Assembly (NCBI RefSeq): GCF_003755185.1
Contig: NZ_RKIC01000014.1
Span: 124,001 to 188,000 of the forward strand
Source of the DNA: Frigoribacterium sp. PhB24
Lineage (GTDB): Bacteria; Actinomycetota; Actinomycetes; Actinomycetales; Microbacteriaceae
DNA: 64,000 nucleotides
Direction: 5' to 3'
In this document: one piece after another, positions 1 through 9,281 of the stretch
Position numbering within the stretch: the first letter of the stretch is position 1
Layout of the letters: the number at the start of each line of letters is the position of its first letter
Position numbers and translations under genes: made by a program
The notes under the pieces: model-generated
The model's input: only the letters and a program-made list of their open reading frames with translations
The model's database searches: none
What the model was told of the DNA's origin: nothing

Positions 1-1121
1 GAGAGGGCCCCGCCGAGTCGCGGCAGCACCCGGTCGCGGCCGGCCGAGGCGTGGGTGACGATGTGCACGTCGATGCGGCCCGACTCGCGGATCACCGTCG
101 AGCCGATGCCGGGGCCGGTCAACGCCGCGGCCAGGCGCCCGCGCCGGCTGACGCCGATCACGAGCTGCGAGGCGTTCACCCCCCGGGCGAAGTCGACGAG
201 CGCGCGGGGCACGTCCGAGCCGACGACCTGGTGGTAGGTGCCGCCGAGCTTCTCGACCAGGGCCCGTTGCGCCGCGAGGGCCCCTGGCGCTCCCTGCCGC
301 AGGCCGTCCTGGGCGCTGACGTGGACGGCGACGAGCTCTCCACCCGACGACCGCGCGGCGATGCGCGCGCCCCGGCGGATCAGCGTCTCGCCCTCCGGCC
401 CGCCGGTCAGCGCGACGACGACGCGCTCGCGGGCCTCCCACGTGCTGTCGATGCCGTGCTCGTCGCGGTACGCCTTGAGCGCGCTGTCGACCTCGTCGGC
501 CAGCCAGAGCAGCGCCAGCTCGCGGAGGGCCGTCAGGTTGCCCAGACGGAAGTAGTTCGAGAGCGCCGCGTCGACCCGGTCGGCCGGGTAGACGACGCCC
601 TCGGCCAGGCGGTCCCGCAGGGCCTGGGGGGCGAGGTCGACGAGTTCGACCTGGTCGGCCCCGCGCAGCACGGCGTCGGGCACGGTCTCACGCTGGGTCG
701 CCCCGGTGATGCGCTCGACCACGTCGGTGAGCGAGTCGACGTGCTGCACGTTGACGGTCGAGACGACGTCGATGCCGGCGTCGAGCAGCGTCTCGACGTC
801 CTGCCAGCGCTTCTCGTGGGTGGAGCCGGGGGCGTTCGTGTGGGCGAGCTCGTCGACGAGCGCGAGCTGCGGTGACCGCGCGAGCACCGCCTCCAGGTCG
901 AGTTCGTCCAGCGCGATGCCGCGATGGCTGACCGCCCGGCGGGGCACCACCTCGAGGTCGCCGACCAGGGCGGAGGTCGCCCGTCGCCCGTGCGTCTCGA
1001 CGACGGCCACGACGACGTCGACCCCCTCCGACCGCAGCCGTGCTCCCTCTTCGAGCATCGTGTACGTCTTGCCCACGCCGGGCGCGGCCCCCAGCAGCAC
1101 CCGCAACCGCCCTCGCTTCAT
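1..1121 (-). CDS. kdpD: KdpD sensor kinase, N-terminal part (runs off left edge)
   Basis: Membrane sensor histidine kinase that controls kdpFABC with the response regulator KdpE, which is not in the window. About 373 residues are present. A Walker A motif GAAPGVGKT lies at residues 11-19 and VDELAHTN at about 89-96, both typical of the KdpD cytoplasmic N-domain. A universal-stress-protein domain follows at roughly 240-365. The transmembrane and kinase domains lie beyond the left edge. The ATG at 1121 lies 12 bp after the kdpC stop, so it is probably cotranscribed with the transporter genes. The start MKRGRLRVLLG matches family N-termini. Confidence 0.95.
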   Translation of the reverse strand, partial: MKRGRLRVLLGAAPGVGKTYTMLEEGARLRSEGVDVVVAVVETHGRRATSALVGDLEVVPRRAVSHRGIALDELDLEAVLARSPQLALVDELAHTNAPGSTHEKRWQDVETLLDAGIDVVSTVNVQHVDSLTDVVERITGATQRETVPDAVLRGADQVELVDLAPQALRDRLAEGVVYPADRVDAALSNYFRLGNLTALRELALLWLADEVDSALKAYRDEHGIDSTWEARERVVVALTGGPEGETLIRRGARIAARSSGGELVAVHVSAQDGLRQGAPGALAAQRALVEKLGGTYHQVVGSDVPRALVDFARGVNASQLVIGVSRRGRLAAALTGPGIGSTVIRESGRIDVHIVTHASAGRDRVLPRLGGAL

Positions 1122-1133
1122 GCGCTCAGCCTG

Positions 1134-1739
1134 TCACCGACCGAGCCCGGCCAGCGCCACGTTGAGCTCGAGCACGTTCACGGTCGGCTCGCCGAGGTAG
1201 CCGAGGTCGCGTCCCTGCACGTGCTGCTCGACGAGCGTGCGCACCGTGGCCTCGGGCAGCGACCGGGCCTCGGCCACCCGTGCGACCTGCTCGAGCGCGT
1301 ACTCCGGCGAGACGTGCGGGTCGAGGCCCGACCCCGAGGCGGTCAGGGCGTCGACCGGCACCGAGGCCGGGTCGACCCCGTCGAGGGTCGCCACGTCGGC
1401 CCGGCGCTGCTCGATCGCGGCGACGAGGTCGTCGTTCTCGGGGCCGAGGTTGCTGCCGCTCGACGCGGACGCGTCGTAGCCGTCGCCGGCGGCCGACGGG
1501 CGTGACCGGAACCATTCGGGCAGGGCGGCGCCGTCGGCGTCGGTGAAGGACTGCCCGATCAGCGTCGAGCCGACGGTCTGGCCGTCGACGGTCACGAGCG
1601 AGCCGTTCGCCCGGCCCGGCACGACGAGCTGCCCGATGCCGGTGATCACGGCCGTGTAGGCGAGGCCGAGCACGACGGTGGCGACCACCATGGCCCGGAG
1701 GGCGACGCCGTACTGGCGGAGCGTGGAGCGGATGTTCAT
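1134..1739 (-). CDS. kdpC: KdpC, K+-transporting ATPase subunit C
   Basis: Single-span subunit of the high-affinity KdpFABC K+ pump; it bridges KdpA and KdpB and supports ATP binding. 201 aa, the usual family length. One N-terminal membrane helix lies at about residues 15-37. The motifs SGSNLGP and GSGLDPHVSP, the KdpC signature, are present, and the end is VNVLELNVALAGLGR. It follows kdpB after a 139-bp spacer holding a large hairpin, an unusual gap inside this operon. Confidence 0.97.
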   Translation of the reverse strand: MNIRSTLRQYGVALRAMVVATVVLGLAYTAVITGIGQLVVPGRANGSLVTVDGQTVGSTLIGQSFTDADGAALPEWFRSRPSAAGDGYDASASSGSNLGPENDDLVAAIEQRRADVATLDGVDPASVPVDALTASGSGLDPHVSPEYALEQVARVAEARSLPEATVRTLVEQHVQGRDLGYLGEPTVNVLELNVALAGLGR

Positions 1740-1794
1740 GTCGGTTCTTCTTTCGGGACGGTGGCGCGAGAAGCCAAGGAGGTGCGGTGTTCGT

Positions 1795-1866
1795 CGGTCG
1801 GCGGGTTCCCGTCCTCGAGGGCGGGCCAGCGCTGACCCGCCGCCGCGGACGGGAACCCGCCGACCG
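1795..1866. repeat. Long hairpin between kdpB and kdpC (family B, copy 1)
   Basis: Outer arms at 1795-1814 and 1847-1866 are perfect 20-bp inverted repeats with core CGGGTTCCCGTCC. A second, smaller inverted repeat (GCGGG / CCCGC around AGCGCT) sits inside. The core and the central AGCGCT recur at 29653-29714. It lies in the kdpB-kdpC spacer, where it could act as an mRNA stabiliser, attenuator or partial terminator. The structure is seen directly; the role is inferred. Confidence 0.85.
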
Positions 1867-1878
1867 GGCGGGGACGGG

Positions 1879-4056
1879 TCAGAAGCCGGGCAGCAGACTG
1901 ACGACGAGGTCGATGAGCTTGATGCCGACGAAGGGCGCGACGACGCCGCCGAGGCCGTAGACCAGCAGGTTGCGCGACAGGATCTGCGACGCCGACGCCG
2001 GGCGGTACCGCACCCCGCGGAGGGCCAACGGGATCAGCACGACGATGACGAGCGCGTTGAAGACGATCGCCGACAGGATCGCCGAGGCGGGCGAGTGCAA
2101 CTGCATGACGTTGAGCAGCCCCAGCCCGGGGAACACCCCGGCGAACATGGCGGGGATGATCGCGAAGTACTTCGCGACGTCGTTGGCGATCGAGAACGTC
2201 GTCAGGGCACCGCGGGTGATCAACAGCTGCTTGCCGATGCGCACCACGTCGATCAGCTTGGTCGGATCGCTGTCGAGGTCGACCATGTTGCCGGCCTCCT
2301 TCGCGGCCGACGTGCCCGTGTTCATGGCCATGCCCACGTCGGCCTGCGCGAGGGCCGGGGCGTCGTTCGTGCCGTCGCCGGTCATCGCGACGAGCGCGCC
2401 TCCTTCCTGTTCGCGACGGATCAGCGCGAGCTTGTCCTCGGGGGTCGCCTCGGCCAGGAAGTCGTCGACGCCCGCCTCGTCCGCGATCGCCGCGGCGGTG
2501 AGCGGGTTGTCGCCCGTCACCATCACCGTGCGGATGCCCATGCTGCGCAGCTCGGCGAAGCGTTCGCGCAGGCCGGTCTTCACGACGTCCTTCAGGTACA
2601 CGACGCCGAGCACGCGAGCCGCGGCCGCCGAGTCGCCCGTCTTCACCGCGACGACGAGCGGCGTGCCGCCGGCGGTCGAGATCTCGTCGATGCGGGCCCG
2701 CAGTTCGTCGTGCTCGCTCGACGCGAGGCGGCGGTCCTGCTCGATCCAGGCGATCACCGAACCGCCGGCGCCCTTGCGGATGCGCGTGCCGTCGGGCAGG
2801 TCGAGGCCGCTCATGCGCGTCTGCGCGGTGAACGGGACGATCTCGCCACGCTGCTCGGCGGCCTGGTGCCAGCCCTTCGTGAGGGCGAGGTCGACGATCG
2901 ACGTGCCCTCGGGGGTGGGGTCGCTGAGCGAGGACGCCGCGGCGGCGTCGACCAGCTCGGCCTCGGCCACCCCGTCGAGCGGGGTGAACTCGGCGGCCTG
3001 ACGGTTGCCGTAGGTGATCGTGCCGGTCTTGTCGAGCAGCAGCGTCGTCACGTCGCCGGCGGCCTCGACCGCACGGCCCGACATGGCGAGCACGTTGCGC
3101 TGGACCAGGCGGTCCATGCCGGCGATGCCGATCGCGCTCAGCAGGGCCCCGATGGTGGTCGGGATCAGGCAGACCAGCAGGGCGATCAACACGGGCACGC
3201 TGACCGCGGCGTCGCTGTAGCCCGCGATCGGGTTCAGGGTCAGCGTGACGACGACGAAGACGATCGACAAGCTGGCCAGCAGGATGTTCAGCGCGATCTC
3301 GTTCGGGGTCTTCTGCCGAGAGGCACCCTCGACGAGCGCGATCATCCGATCGACGAAGGTCTCGCCCGGCTTGCTCGTGATGCGGACGACGATGCGGTCC
3401 GACAGGACGCGCGTGCCACCCGTCACCGCGCTGCGGTCGCCGCCCGACTCGCGGATCACCGGGGCGGACTCGCCCGTGATGGCCGACTCGTCGACCGAGG
3501 CGATGCCCTGGACGATGTCGCCGTCGCCCGGGACCAGCCCGCCGGCGACCACGACGACGACGTCGCCGAGGGCCAGGTCGGCCGACGACACGTCCTCGAA
3601 GGAGGCGCGCTCGGCCGACGCGTCGCCCGTCGCGTCGTACGACACCACACGTCGGGCCGTCGTGCTCGTGCGGGTCGCGCGGAGCGTCTCGGCCTGTGCC
3701 TTGCCGCGCCCTTCGGCGACGGACTCGGCCAGGTTCGCGAAGACGACCGTCAGCCAGAGCCAGATCGCGATGGCCCAGGTGAACGACCCGGGGACGATCG
3801 AGCCGCCCGAGGTCTGGGGGCCGGTGAACAGGCCGGCCACGGCGAGCACCGTCGTGTAGGCCGCGCCGACCTCGACGATGAACATGACGGGGTTGCGCCA
3901 CATCTCGCGAGGGTCGAGCTTGCGCACGGCGCCGGGGAGGGCGGCGACCACCTGGGCCGGCCCGAAGGCACCGGCACGACCGGCGTCGACGGACGACGCG
4001 GTCGTCGGGGCGGGTGACCCGGACGGGGTGGTCGGGGTGATGGTCGGTGTGGACAT
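1879..4056 (-). CDS. kdpB: KdpB, P-type ATPase subunit of K+ pump
   Basis: Catalytic subunit of KdpFABC: hydrolyses ATP through a phospho-aspartate to drive K+ uptake across the membrane. 725 aa. Actuator motif TGES is at about 194-197, the membrane segment [15 protein letters not shown] at about 296-310 and phosphorylation motif DKTGT at 342-346. [12 protein letters not shown], the hinge of the P-domain, lies near residue 550. The start at 4056 lies 2 bp from the kdpA stop, so translational coupling is likely. The N-terminal 30 residues are Thr/Pro/Ser rich and not conserved. Confidence 0.98.
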   Translation of the reverse strand: MSTPTITPTTPSGSPAPTTASSVDAGRAGAFGPAQVVAALPGAVRKLDPREMWRNPVMFIVEVGAAYTTVLAVAGLFTGPQTSGGSIVPGSFTWAIAIWLWLTVVFANLAESVAEGRGKAQAETLRATRTSTTARRVVSYDATGDASAERASFEDVSSADLALGDVVVVVAGGLVPGDGDIVQGIASVDESAITGESAPVIRESGGDRSAVTGGTRVLSDRIVVRITSKPGETFVDRMIALVEGASRQKTPNEIALNILLASLSIVFVVVTLTLNPIAGYSDAAVSVPVLIALLVCLIPTTIGALLSAIGIAGMDRLVQRNVLAMSGRAVEAAGDVTTLLLDKTGTITYGNRQAAEFTPLDGVAEAELVDAAAASSLSDPTPEGTSIVDLALTKGWHQAAEQRGEIVPFTAQTRMSGLDLPDGTRIRKGAGGSVIAWIEQDRRLASSEHDELRARIDEISTAGGTPLVVAVKTGDSAAAARVLGVVYLKDVVKTGLRERFAELRSMGIRTVMVTGDNPLTAAAIADEAGVDDFLAEATPEDKLALIRREQEGGALVAMTGDGTNDAPALAQADVGMAMNTGTSAAKEAGNMVDLDSDPTKLIDVVRIGKQLLITRGALTTFSIANDVAKYFAIIPAMFAGVFPGLGLLNVMQLHSPASAILSAIVFNALVIVVLIPLALRGVRYRPASASQILSRNLLVYGLGGVVAPFVGIKLIDLVVSLLPGF

Positions 4057-4058
4057 GG

Positions 4059-5735
4059 TCAGTTCAGCCCTTCAGCGAGCGGGCCCAGTGCGAGCACCGG
4101 GAAGTAGGTCAGTGCCGAGATGATGAAGGCCACGCTCGTGAGCAGGCCCACGAACTGCGGCCGGTGGGTGGGCAGGGTGCCCGAGGTCGAGGGGGTCTGC
4201 ACCTGGCCGGCGAACGAGCCGGCGAGGGCGAGCACGAGCACGATCGGCACGAACCGGCCGAACAGCATCGCGACGCCCAACGCCGTGTTGAACCAGGGCG
4301 TGTTCGCGGTCAGGCCGGCGAACGCCGAGCCGTTGTTGTTGGCGGCCGAGGTGAACGCGTAGAGCACCTCGCTGAACCCGTGCAGCCCGGCGTTCCAGAT
4401 CGACGTGCCCTCGACGTCGGCGCGCACCGCCGGGATCGCGAAGCTCAGCGCCGTGCCCGCGAGCACGATGGTCGGCGTGACGAGGATGTACAGGCTGGCG
4501 AGCTTGATCTCGCGCGGCCCCACCTTCTTGCCCAGGTACTCGGGCGTGCGCCCCACGAGCAGGCCGGCGACGAACACGGTGATGACGGCCAGCACGAGCA
4601 TGCCGTACAGCCCCGAGCCGACCCCGCCGGGGGCGATCTCGCCGAGCATCATGTTGATCATCGCCATCATGCCGCCGAGCGCCGTGTACGAATCGTGCAT
4701 CGAGTTGACGGCCCCCGTCGACGTCAGGGTCGAGGTCGTTCCGAACAGGGTGGACCCCCAGATGCCGAACCGCGCCTCCTTGCCCTCGAGGGCGCCGCCG
4801 GCGAGCTGCGTCGCCGTGCCGGCGCCGCGCAGCTCGAACCAGGTCATCGCCGTCAGCGAGACGGCGAAGAAGATCGCCATGACCGAGGCGATGGCGACCC
4901 CTTGCTTCGTCGAGCCGACCATCCGACCGAAGGTGCGCGGGAGCGAGAACGGGATCGCGAGCATCAGCACGACCTCGACGAGGTTGGTCCACGCCGTCGG
5001 GTTCTCGAACGGATGCGCCGAGTTCGCGTTGAAGAATCCGCCGCCGTTCGTGCCGAGCAGCTTGATCGCCTCCTGCGAGGCGACCGGTCCGCCGGGGATC
5101 GTGGCGCTGCCGCCGGTGAGGGTGGTGACGTCGGTGAATCCGGCGACGTTCTGTATCACTCCGCCGAGCAGCAGCACGACCGCGGCGACCACGGCGCCGG
5201 GCAGCAGGATGCGGGTCAGCGAACGAGTCAGGTCGACCCAGAAGTTGCCCAGGGTCGTCGTGCGGCTGCGGGCGAGGCCCCGCACCAGGGCGATCGCGAT
5301 GGCGCTGCCGACGGCGGCCGAGACGAAGTTCTGCACGACCAGGCCGCCCAGCTGCACGGCGTAACCGAGCGTCACGTCGGGCGAGTACGACTGCCAGTTC
5401 GTGTTCGTCACGAAGCTGGCGGCCGTGTTGAAGGCCAGTCCGGGCGGCACGGCGGGGAATCCCAGGCTGGCGGGCAGCAGCGCCTGCGTCCGCTGCAGCA
5501 GGTAGACGAACGCGAAGCCGACCAGCGAGAAGGCCAGCACCCCGCGCAGGTAGGCCCGCCAGGTCTGTTCGGCCGAACCGTCGACGCCGATCACGCGGTA
5601 GAGGCCGCGTTCGACGGCCAGGTGGCGGGGGCTGGTGAAGACACGGGCCATGTGGTCGCCGAGGGGGCGGTGGAGCACCACGAGCACGACGACGACGGTG
5701 CCGATCTGCAGCAGACCGGCCGCGGTGTCGCCCAT
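4059..5735 (-). CDS. kdpA: KdpA, K+-binding channel-like subunit
   Basis: Membrane subunit that selects and translocates K+ in KdpFABC. 558 aa with about ten membrane segments. The selectivity-loop signature [18 protein letters not shown] is present, as is the loop ending in NNNGSAF. The ATG overlaps the kdpF stop (ATGA), and the stop is 2 bp before kdpB, giving a tightly coupled operon. Confidence 0.98.
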   Translation of the reverse strand: MGDTAAGLLQIGTVVVVLVVLHRPLGDHMARVFTSPRHLAVERGLYRVIGVDGSAEQTWRAYLRGVLAFSLVGFAFVYLLQRTQALLPASLGFPAVPPGLAFNTAASFVTNTNWQSYSPDVTLGYAVQLGGLVVQNFVSAAVGSAIAIALVRGLARSRTTTLGNFWVDLTRSLTRILLPGAVVAAVVLLLGGVIQNVAGFTDVTTLTGGSATIPGGPVASQEAIKLLGTNGGGFFNANSAHPFENPTAWTNLVEVVLMLAIPFSLPRTFGRMVGSTKQGVAIASVMAIFFAVSLTAMTWFELRGAGTATQLAGGALEGKEARFGIWGSTLFGTTSTLTSTGAVNSMHDSYTALGGMMAMINMMLGEIAPGGVGSGLYGMLVLAVITVFVAGLLVGRTPEYLGKKVGPREIKLASLYILVTPTIVLAGTALSFAIPAVRADVEGTSIWNAGLHGFSEVLYAFTSAANNNGSAFAGLTANTPWFNTALGVAMLFGRFVPIVLVLALAGSFAGQVQTPSTSGTLPTHRPQFVGLLTSVAFIISALTYFPVLALGPLAEGLN

Positions 5736-5824
5736 CAGAACCGCTCGGGTTTCACGAGGGCCACCACGAGGTAGACCAGGGCGGCCACGGCGAGCGCCGC
5801 GGCGATCACGTCGAACACGATCAC
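5735..5824 (-). CDS. kdpF: KdpF, small stabilising subunit
   Basis: 29-residue single-span peptide that stabilises the KdpABC complex. The product reads [20 protein letters not shown] and ends VALVKPERF, the typical KdpF tail. The GTG start at 5824 overlaps the stop of the preceding small ORF (GTGA), and its TGA overlaps the kdpA ATG. A second in-frame GTG at 5818 is a possible alternative start. Confidence 0.9.
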   Translation of the reverse strand: MIVFDVIAAALAVAALVYLVVALVKPERF

Positions 5825-5904
5825 AGCTTCTCGACCCCCCGGGCGATCAGGGCGACGACCGCGAAGGCGGCCGCCGCGAGGGCGACGGAGAGGATGTCGA
5901 GCAC
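5821..5904 (-). CDS. 27-aa membrane peptide leading the kdp operon
   Basis: Small ORF directly upstream of kdpF and overlapping it by GTGA. The GTG start at 5904 is preceded by GGAG with a 5-nt spacer, a good ribosome binding site. The product starts [20 protein letters not shown] and ends ARGVEKL: one hydrophobic helix and a short basic tail. It resembles KdpF in size and in the start pattern (I-V-x-D-x-x). I know no assigned function. It could be a second KdpF-like subunit or a leader peptide that couples translation of kdpF. Whether it is translated rests on the RBS and overlap only. Confidence 0.65.
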   Translation of the reverse strand: MLDILSVALAAAAFAVVALIARGVEKL

Positions 5905-6387
5905 GATGACTCCAGGATCGGGAGGTGCGGTGCGGCCGGCCTCGCCGGTCGCCGTGCCGGGTGCGGCACAGCGAGTCAGTAGACACCTCTCGCACGTCTC
6001 GGCCGGGCGTCCTCACGGACTCCCTACGGCGCGGGGCCGCATGCTCACGGATTCCTCACGGCGGGCGCGGGCGGGCTCACGCGGTGCGGGAACGGCGGCC
6101 TCACGCGGTGCGGGAACGGCGCGGATGCCGGGCGTCCGTCGGGGCACGCGGGAACGCCCCGTGACCACGGGGGCCACGAGGCGTATGTCTCGAGAGGACC
6201 GGGCCCCCACCGCGGTTCAGCTGGAGGGTCGCACCCGACGCGACCCTGCGCGATCTCGCAAGGGTTGTGTGCCTGGTGTCTCTCGAGGCCGTCCGACCCG
6301 AATCGGACTCCTTGAGGGTACGCGATCCTGACGCACCGTTGCCTAATGGGCATGCAAATTCTCAGGAAGTTTCGGCACCATGGGCGG
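5905..6387. promoter_or_regulatory. kdp / TetR divergent intergenic region
   Basis: About 480 bp between the kdp operon (minus) and the TetR gene (plus). It must hold the kdp promoter and probably the TetR promoter. I see no clear -35/-10 pair. It contains several CTCACGG-type repeats (from about 6012), a 22-bp direct repeat at 6076-6121, and two CTCGAG-centred short palindromes near 6188 and 6281. No convincing gene is present. Confidence 0.5.
6076..6121. repeat. 22-bp direct repeat upstream of kdp operon
   Basis: Two identical copies of CTCACGCGGTGCGGGAACGG plus CG at 6076-6097 and 6100-6121, period 24 bp. Related CTCACGG(A/C) fragments lie just to the left. They could be binding sites for KdpE or another regulator of kdp, but no protein can be named from sequence. 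Confidence 0.7.
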
Positions 6388-7053
6388 ATGCACCAGACCT
6401 CGGCAGGCGGCGGACAGCCTCGATTCCTCACCGAGGCCGTGGGCGGACGCGACGAGAAGCGCCGGGCGACGAGCCGCGGACTCGCGGACGCGGCCTTCCG
6501 ACTGGCGACCGAGAAGGGTTTCGACGGCTTCGTGGTCGAGGACGTCACCGCCCTCGCCGGTTACTCCCGTCGCACGTTCGCCAACCACTACTCGTGCAAA
6601 GAAGACGCCGTGGCCTCGGTCCTGCTCAACAAGGCGGGCGCGGCGGTCGACGCCTCCGACCTGTCGGTGCTGGCGTCCTTCGAGGGCACCGACATCGACC
6701 TGCTCGAGCTGCTGTTGCTCTCGGCGGTCGACATCCAGCTCGTCGACTACATGACCAGCCTCCGCCACCTGCTGCGCACGCACGAGCCCCTGCTGCCCTA
6801 CGTGCTCGCGGTCGGCGTCCCCATGACCGAACGCGTCGGCGACGTCATCGCCCTCGCGGTCGGGCCCTCGCGCGACCCCTTGACCACCTCCCTGCTGATC
6901 CACTCGACCTGGGGTGCCGTCATCGCCGTGCTGCGCGGCGTCTACGATCCGTGGGTCGACTCGACCACCGACGACGACCGGGTCGACGCCCTGCGGGCCT
7001 ACTGGGCGACGACCTTCGACCGCTTCCGCACGGGCTTCGGCCCCGTGGCCTGA
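6388..7053 (+). CDS. TetR/AcrR family transcriptional regulator
   Basis: DNA-binding repressor-type protein, 221 aa from this start. The N-terminal HTH runs from about residue 24 (KRRATSRGLADAAFRLA) to YSRRTFANHYSCKEDAV, which has the TetR recognition-helix form (usually TFYxHFxxKEDL). The C-terminal part is a helical ligand domain. The start at 6388 gives a normal N-terminus; an in-frame ATG at 6346 would add 14 residues. The target is unknown: neighbours are kdp (divergent) and a GT2 gene (convergent), so it may regulate only itself or a distant gene. Confidence 0.85.
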   Translation: MHQTSAGGGQPRFLTEAVGGRDEKRRATSRGLADAAFRLATEKGFDGFVVEDVTALAGYSRRTFANHYSCKEDAVASVLLNKAGAAVDASDLSVLASFEGTDIDLLELLLLSAVDIQLVDYMTSLRHLLRTHEPLLPYVLAVGVPMTERVGDVIALAVGPSRDPLTTSLLIHSTWGAVIAVLRGVYDPWVDSTTDDDRVDALRAYWATTFDRFRTGFGPVA

Positions 7054-7146
7054 CCCGGTCCGGTCCGGTCCGCACCGCACCGCCTTTCGTGCACGGCACC
7101 GGGTCGAGACGGGGTGCGGTGCACGAGACGCGGTGAGCACGAGGCC

Positions 7147-7160
7147 AGGAGGCGCGGGTC
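7147..7160 (-). repeat. 3'-end 14-mer motif, after GT2 gene
   Basis: Reads GACCCGCGCCTCCT on the minus strand, 7 nt after the stop of the GT2 gene. One of a set of copies placed at gene ends in the same orientation; see findings. Confidence 0.75.
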
Positions 7161-7167
7161 GGCTCCG

Positions 7168-7911
7168 TCAGGCGAGCAGGTCGACGGCGAGGTAGCCCGC
7201 GTAGCCGCCCGACGTGCGTCCGTCCCGTCGTCCCGAGGTCAGCACCTCGCCGACGTCCGAGGCGACGAGCGTCGCGCCCGCGTCCCGCAACCGGTCGACG
7301 AGGACGTTGTCCTCGTGCAGGTCGACCGGGGCGAACCCGCCGACCGCCCGGTACGACGAGGCCCGCACGCCGAGGTTGGCGCCGTGCACGTGGCCGTTCG
7401 GGCGTCCGGGCGTGTGCCGGGCGGTCCAGGCCGCGATCTGGCGCGGTGTGAGGTCGGCGAAGTCGGGTCGCACGGTGCCGATCACGACGTCGGCCCCGGC
7501 CGTGGCGCGGTCGAGCTGGTCGTCGATCCAGCCCGGCGGCACGACCGAGTCGGCGTCGGTGCAGGCGAGCCACACGGCGTCGAGCGGCAGGTCGTCCGAC
7601 GGGGCGGCGAGCTCGTCGAGGGCGACGTCGACGCCGACGGCCCGGGCGACGCCGACGCCGCGGGCGTCGATCTCGACGACGGTGACGCGCGGGTGCGCAC
7701 GAGCGGCCGCGACAGTGCCGTCGGTGCAGGCGTCGGCCACGAAGACGACGACGACCCGCACCTCCGGGTGGGTCCGGGCCGTGTGCCGCCGCGCCACGTC
7801 GAGGCCGTCCAGGGCGCGCGAGACGAGCTCTTCCTCGTCGTGTGCGGGCACGACGACCGCGACGGCCCGCACGGGGAGCGTCGATGTCGGGCGCTCGGGT
7901 GCCGGGGTCAT
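7168..7911 (-). CDS. Glycosyltransferase family 2 protein
   Basis: GT-A fold glycosyltransferase, 247 aa, cytoplasmic, no membrane span. VPAHDEE at 21-27 is the nucleotide-sugar entry motif and TDADS at 118-122 the metal-binding DxD equivalent. HGANLGVRASSYRAVGGF and LHEDNVLVDRL are the acceptor-site segments. Its start overlaps the end of the deacetylase/methyltransferase gene by 4 bp (ATGA). It is the last gene of a three-gene operon. Donor and acceptor are unknown. Confidence 0.88.
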   Translation of the reverse strand: MTPAPERPTSTLPVRAVAVVVPAHDEEELVSRALDGLDVARRHTARTHPEVRVVVVFVADACTDGTVAAARAHPRVTVVEIDARGVGVARAVGVDVALDELAAPSDDLPLDAVWLACTDADSVVPPGWIDDQLDRATAGADVVIGTVRPDFADLTPRQIAAWTARHTPGRPNGHVHGANLGVRASSYRAVGGFAPVDLHEDNVLVDRLRDAGATLVASDVGEVLTSGRRDGRTSGGYAGYLAVDLLA

Positions 7912-9281
7912 CGCAGTCCCGTCCGTCGGGCGACCGACCGGGGGTCACGCGAGAACACGTCGAGCACGAAGTCGTCCTCGACGTGGTGCGAGACCCGGTG
8001 GAGGCGCGGGTCGGCCCCCAGCCGGGCATGGACGTCGACCGCGTCCTGGCGGAAGTCACCCTCGGGCTGGGTCCAGTGGCAGGCGACCACGTCGCCGTCG
8101 TCGGCGAGCCCGTCGACGATCGCGTCCACGAGCCGACCGAACGCGTCGGGGGCCAGGTAGTAGCCGACCTCGCTGAGGACGACGAGGTCGAACGTGCCCG
8201 ACGGGTAGTCGGCGGCGGCGTCGGCCTGCTCGACCGTGACATGCGGCAGGTGGGCCAGTCGTTCGCGGGCGGCCTGGACGGCGACCGACGACACGTCGAG
8301 GGCAAGCAGACGGTCGGCCGCGGGGGCCAGGTCGCCGGTCAGCACGCCGATCGAGCAGCCCACCTCGAGCACGCGGCCGTAGCGCTCACGCGGCAGCGAC
8401 GCGACGGTGAGGGCCCGTTTGCGCCGTTCGTACCAGCGCGTCGTGACCCGCCAGGGGTCCGCCCGGCGAGCGTGCGTCCGGTCGAACGTGGCCTCGGTCG
8501 CGACGATCGTCCCGGCGTCGCCGACCACGAACACCTCGCGACCGCGGGCGAAGTGCCGCTCGAACACCGGGTGCAACACGGGGGTGTCCTCGGGTGCGGA
8601 CGAGAGCGGTCGACGCTGCGAGACGTAGGCCGCGAGGGCCGAGCGTTTGGCCGCGTCGGCGACGGCGTCCAGGGGTGACAGCCGCAGGGACGGCCACGGG
8701 ACGTCCGGGTGGTCGGGCGACCCCCAGTGCCACAGCCAGATCGGGTACTCGAGCATCGTGGTGCCGGCCTGCTCCGCCTCGCCGAGCAGCTGGGCGGCGA
8801 TCTCGCCGAGCACGCGGTGGTCGCGATGGCCGTCCCCACGCCAGGGCGCGACGAGCAGGCCACCGGGCCCGGGCAGCAGAGGCCGCACTCGCTCGGTGAT
8901 CTCGGCCCGGGCCTCGCGCACCGTCCCGTCGGGGATGCCCCACCGCACCAGCTCGACGTCGTGACCCAGCAGGTCGACCGCGACCCGCGCCTCCTCGGCC
9001 CTCGTCGCGACGAGGCTCTCGGCGCTCGTGGTCGAACCGGGGTGGGAGGCGGCCCCGTCGGTGACGACGACCACCGTGACGGGCACGCCGCGGGCGGCGG
9101 CGTCGGCGATCAGGCCACCGGCGCCGAGGGTCTCGTCGTCCGGGTGCGCGGCCAGCACGACCAGCCGCGTCACGCCGGTCGGGTCGACCGAGTCGGTCAG
9201 CGGCGGCAGGGCGAGGAGGCGCGGGTCGGCCTCCCAGGTCTCGACCGGGGTCCCCGGCGCGCGACCGTCGAAGCTCACCAC
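7908..9281 (-). CDS. PIG-L deacetylase fused to SAM methyltransferase
   Basis: 457-aa two-domain protein. The N-half is a PIG-L/LmbE-type zinc N-acetyl-sugar deacetylase: AHPDDE at 45-50 and GHRDH at 151-155 supply the metal ligands. The C-half is a class I SAM methyltransferase of NodS type, with VLEVGCSIGVLTG at 304-316. Together with the adjacent GT2 this suggests build-up of a deacetylated, methylated sugar. The domains are seen directly; substrate and order of steps are inference. It overlaps the dehydrogenase-like gene by 7 bp and the GT2 gene by 4 bp. Confidence 0.88.
   Translation of the reverse strand: MVSFDGRAPGTPVETWEADPRLLALPPLTDSVDPTGVTRLVVLAAHPDDETLGAGGLIADAAARGVPVTVVVVTDGAASHPGSTTSAESLVATRAEEARVAVDLLGHDVELVRWGIPDGTVREARAEITERVRPLLPGPGGLLVAPWRGDGHRDHRVLGEIAAQLLGEAEQAGTTMLEYPIWLWHWGSPDHPDVPWPSLRLSPLDAVADAAKRSALAAYVSQRRPLSSAPEDTPVLHPVFERHFARGREVFVVGDAGTIVATEATFDRTHARRADPWRVTTRWYERRKRALTVASLPRERYGRVLEVGCSIGVLTGDLAPAADRLLALDVSSVAVQAARERLAHLPHVTVEQADAAADYPSGTFDLVVLSEVGYYLAPDAFGRLVDAIVDGLADDGDVVACHWTQPEGDFRQDAVDVHARLGADPRLHRVSHHVEDDFVLDVFSRDPRSVARRTGLR

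Noticed and set aside
1678-4017. Long open frame on the plus strand across the kdp operon
   Set aside because: Antisense shadow in high-GC DNA; the minus-strand KdpB/KdpC proteins are clearly real, and the shadow product has no domain and extreme Arg/Gly/Asp content. The same applies to the other long frames opposite kdpA (4047-5774), pheA/pgm (18445-21030) and similar.
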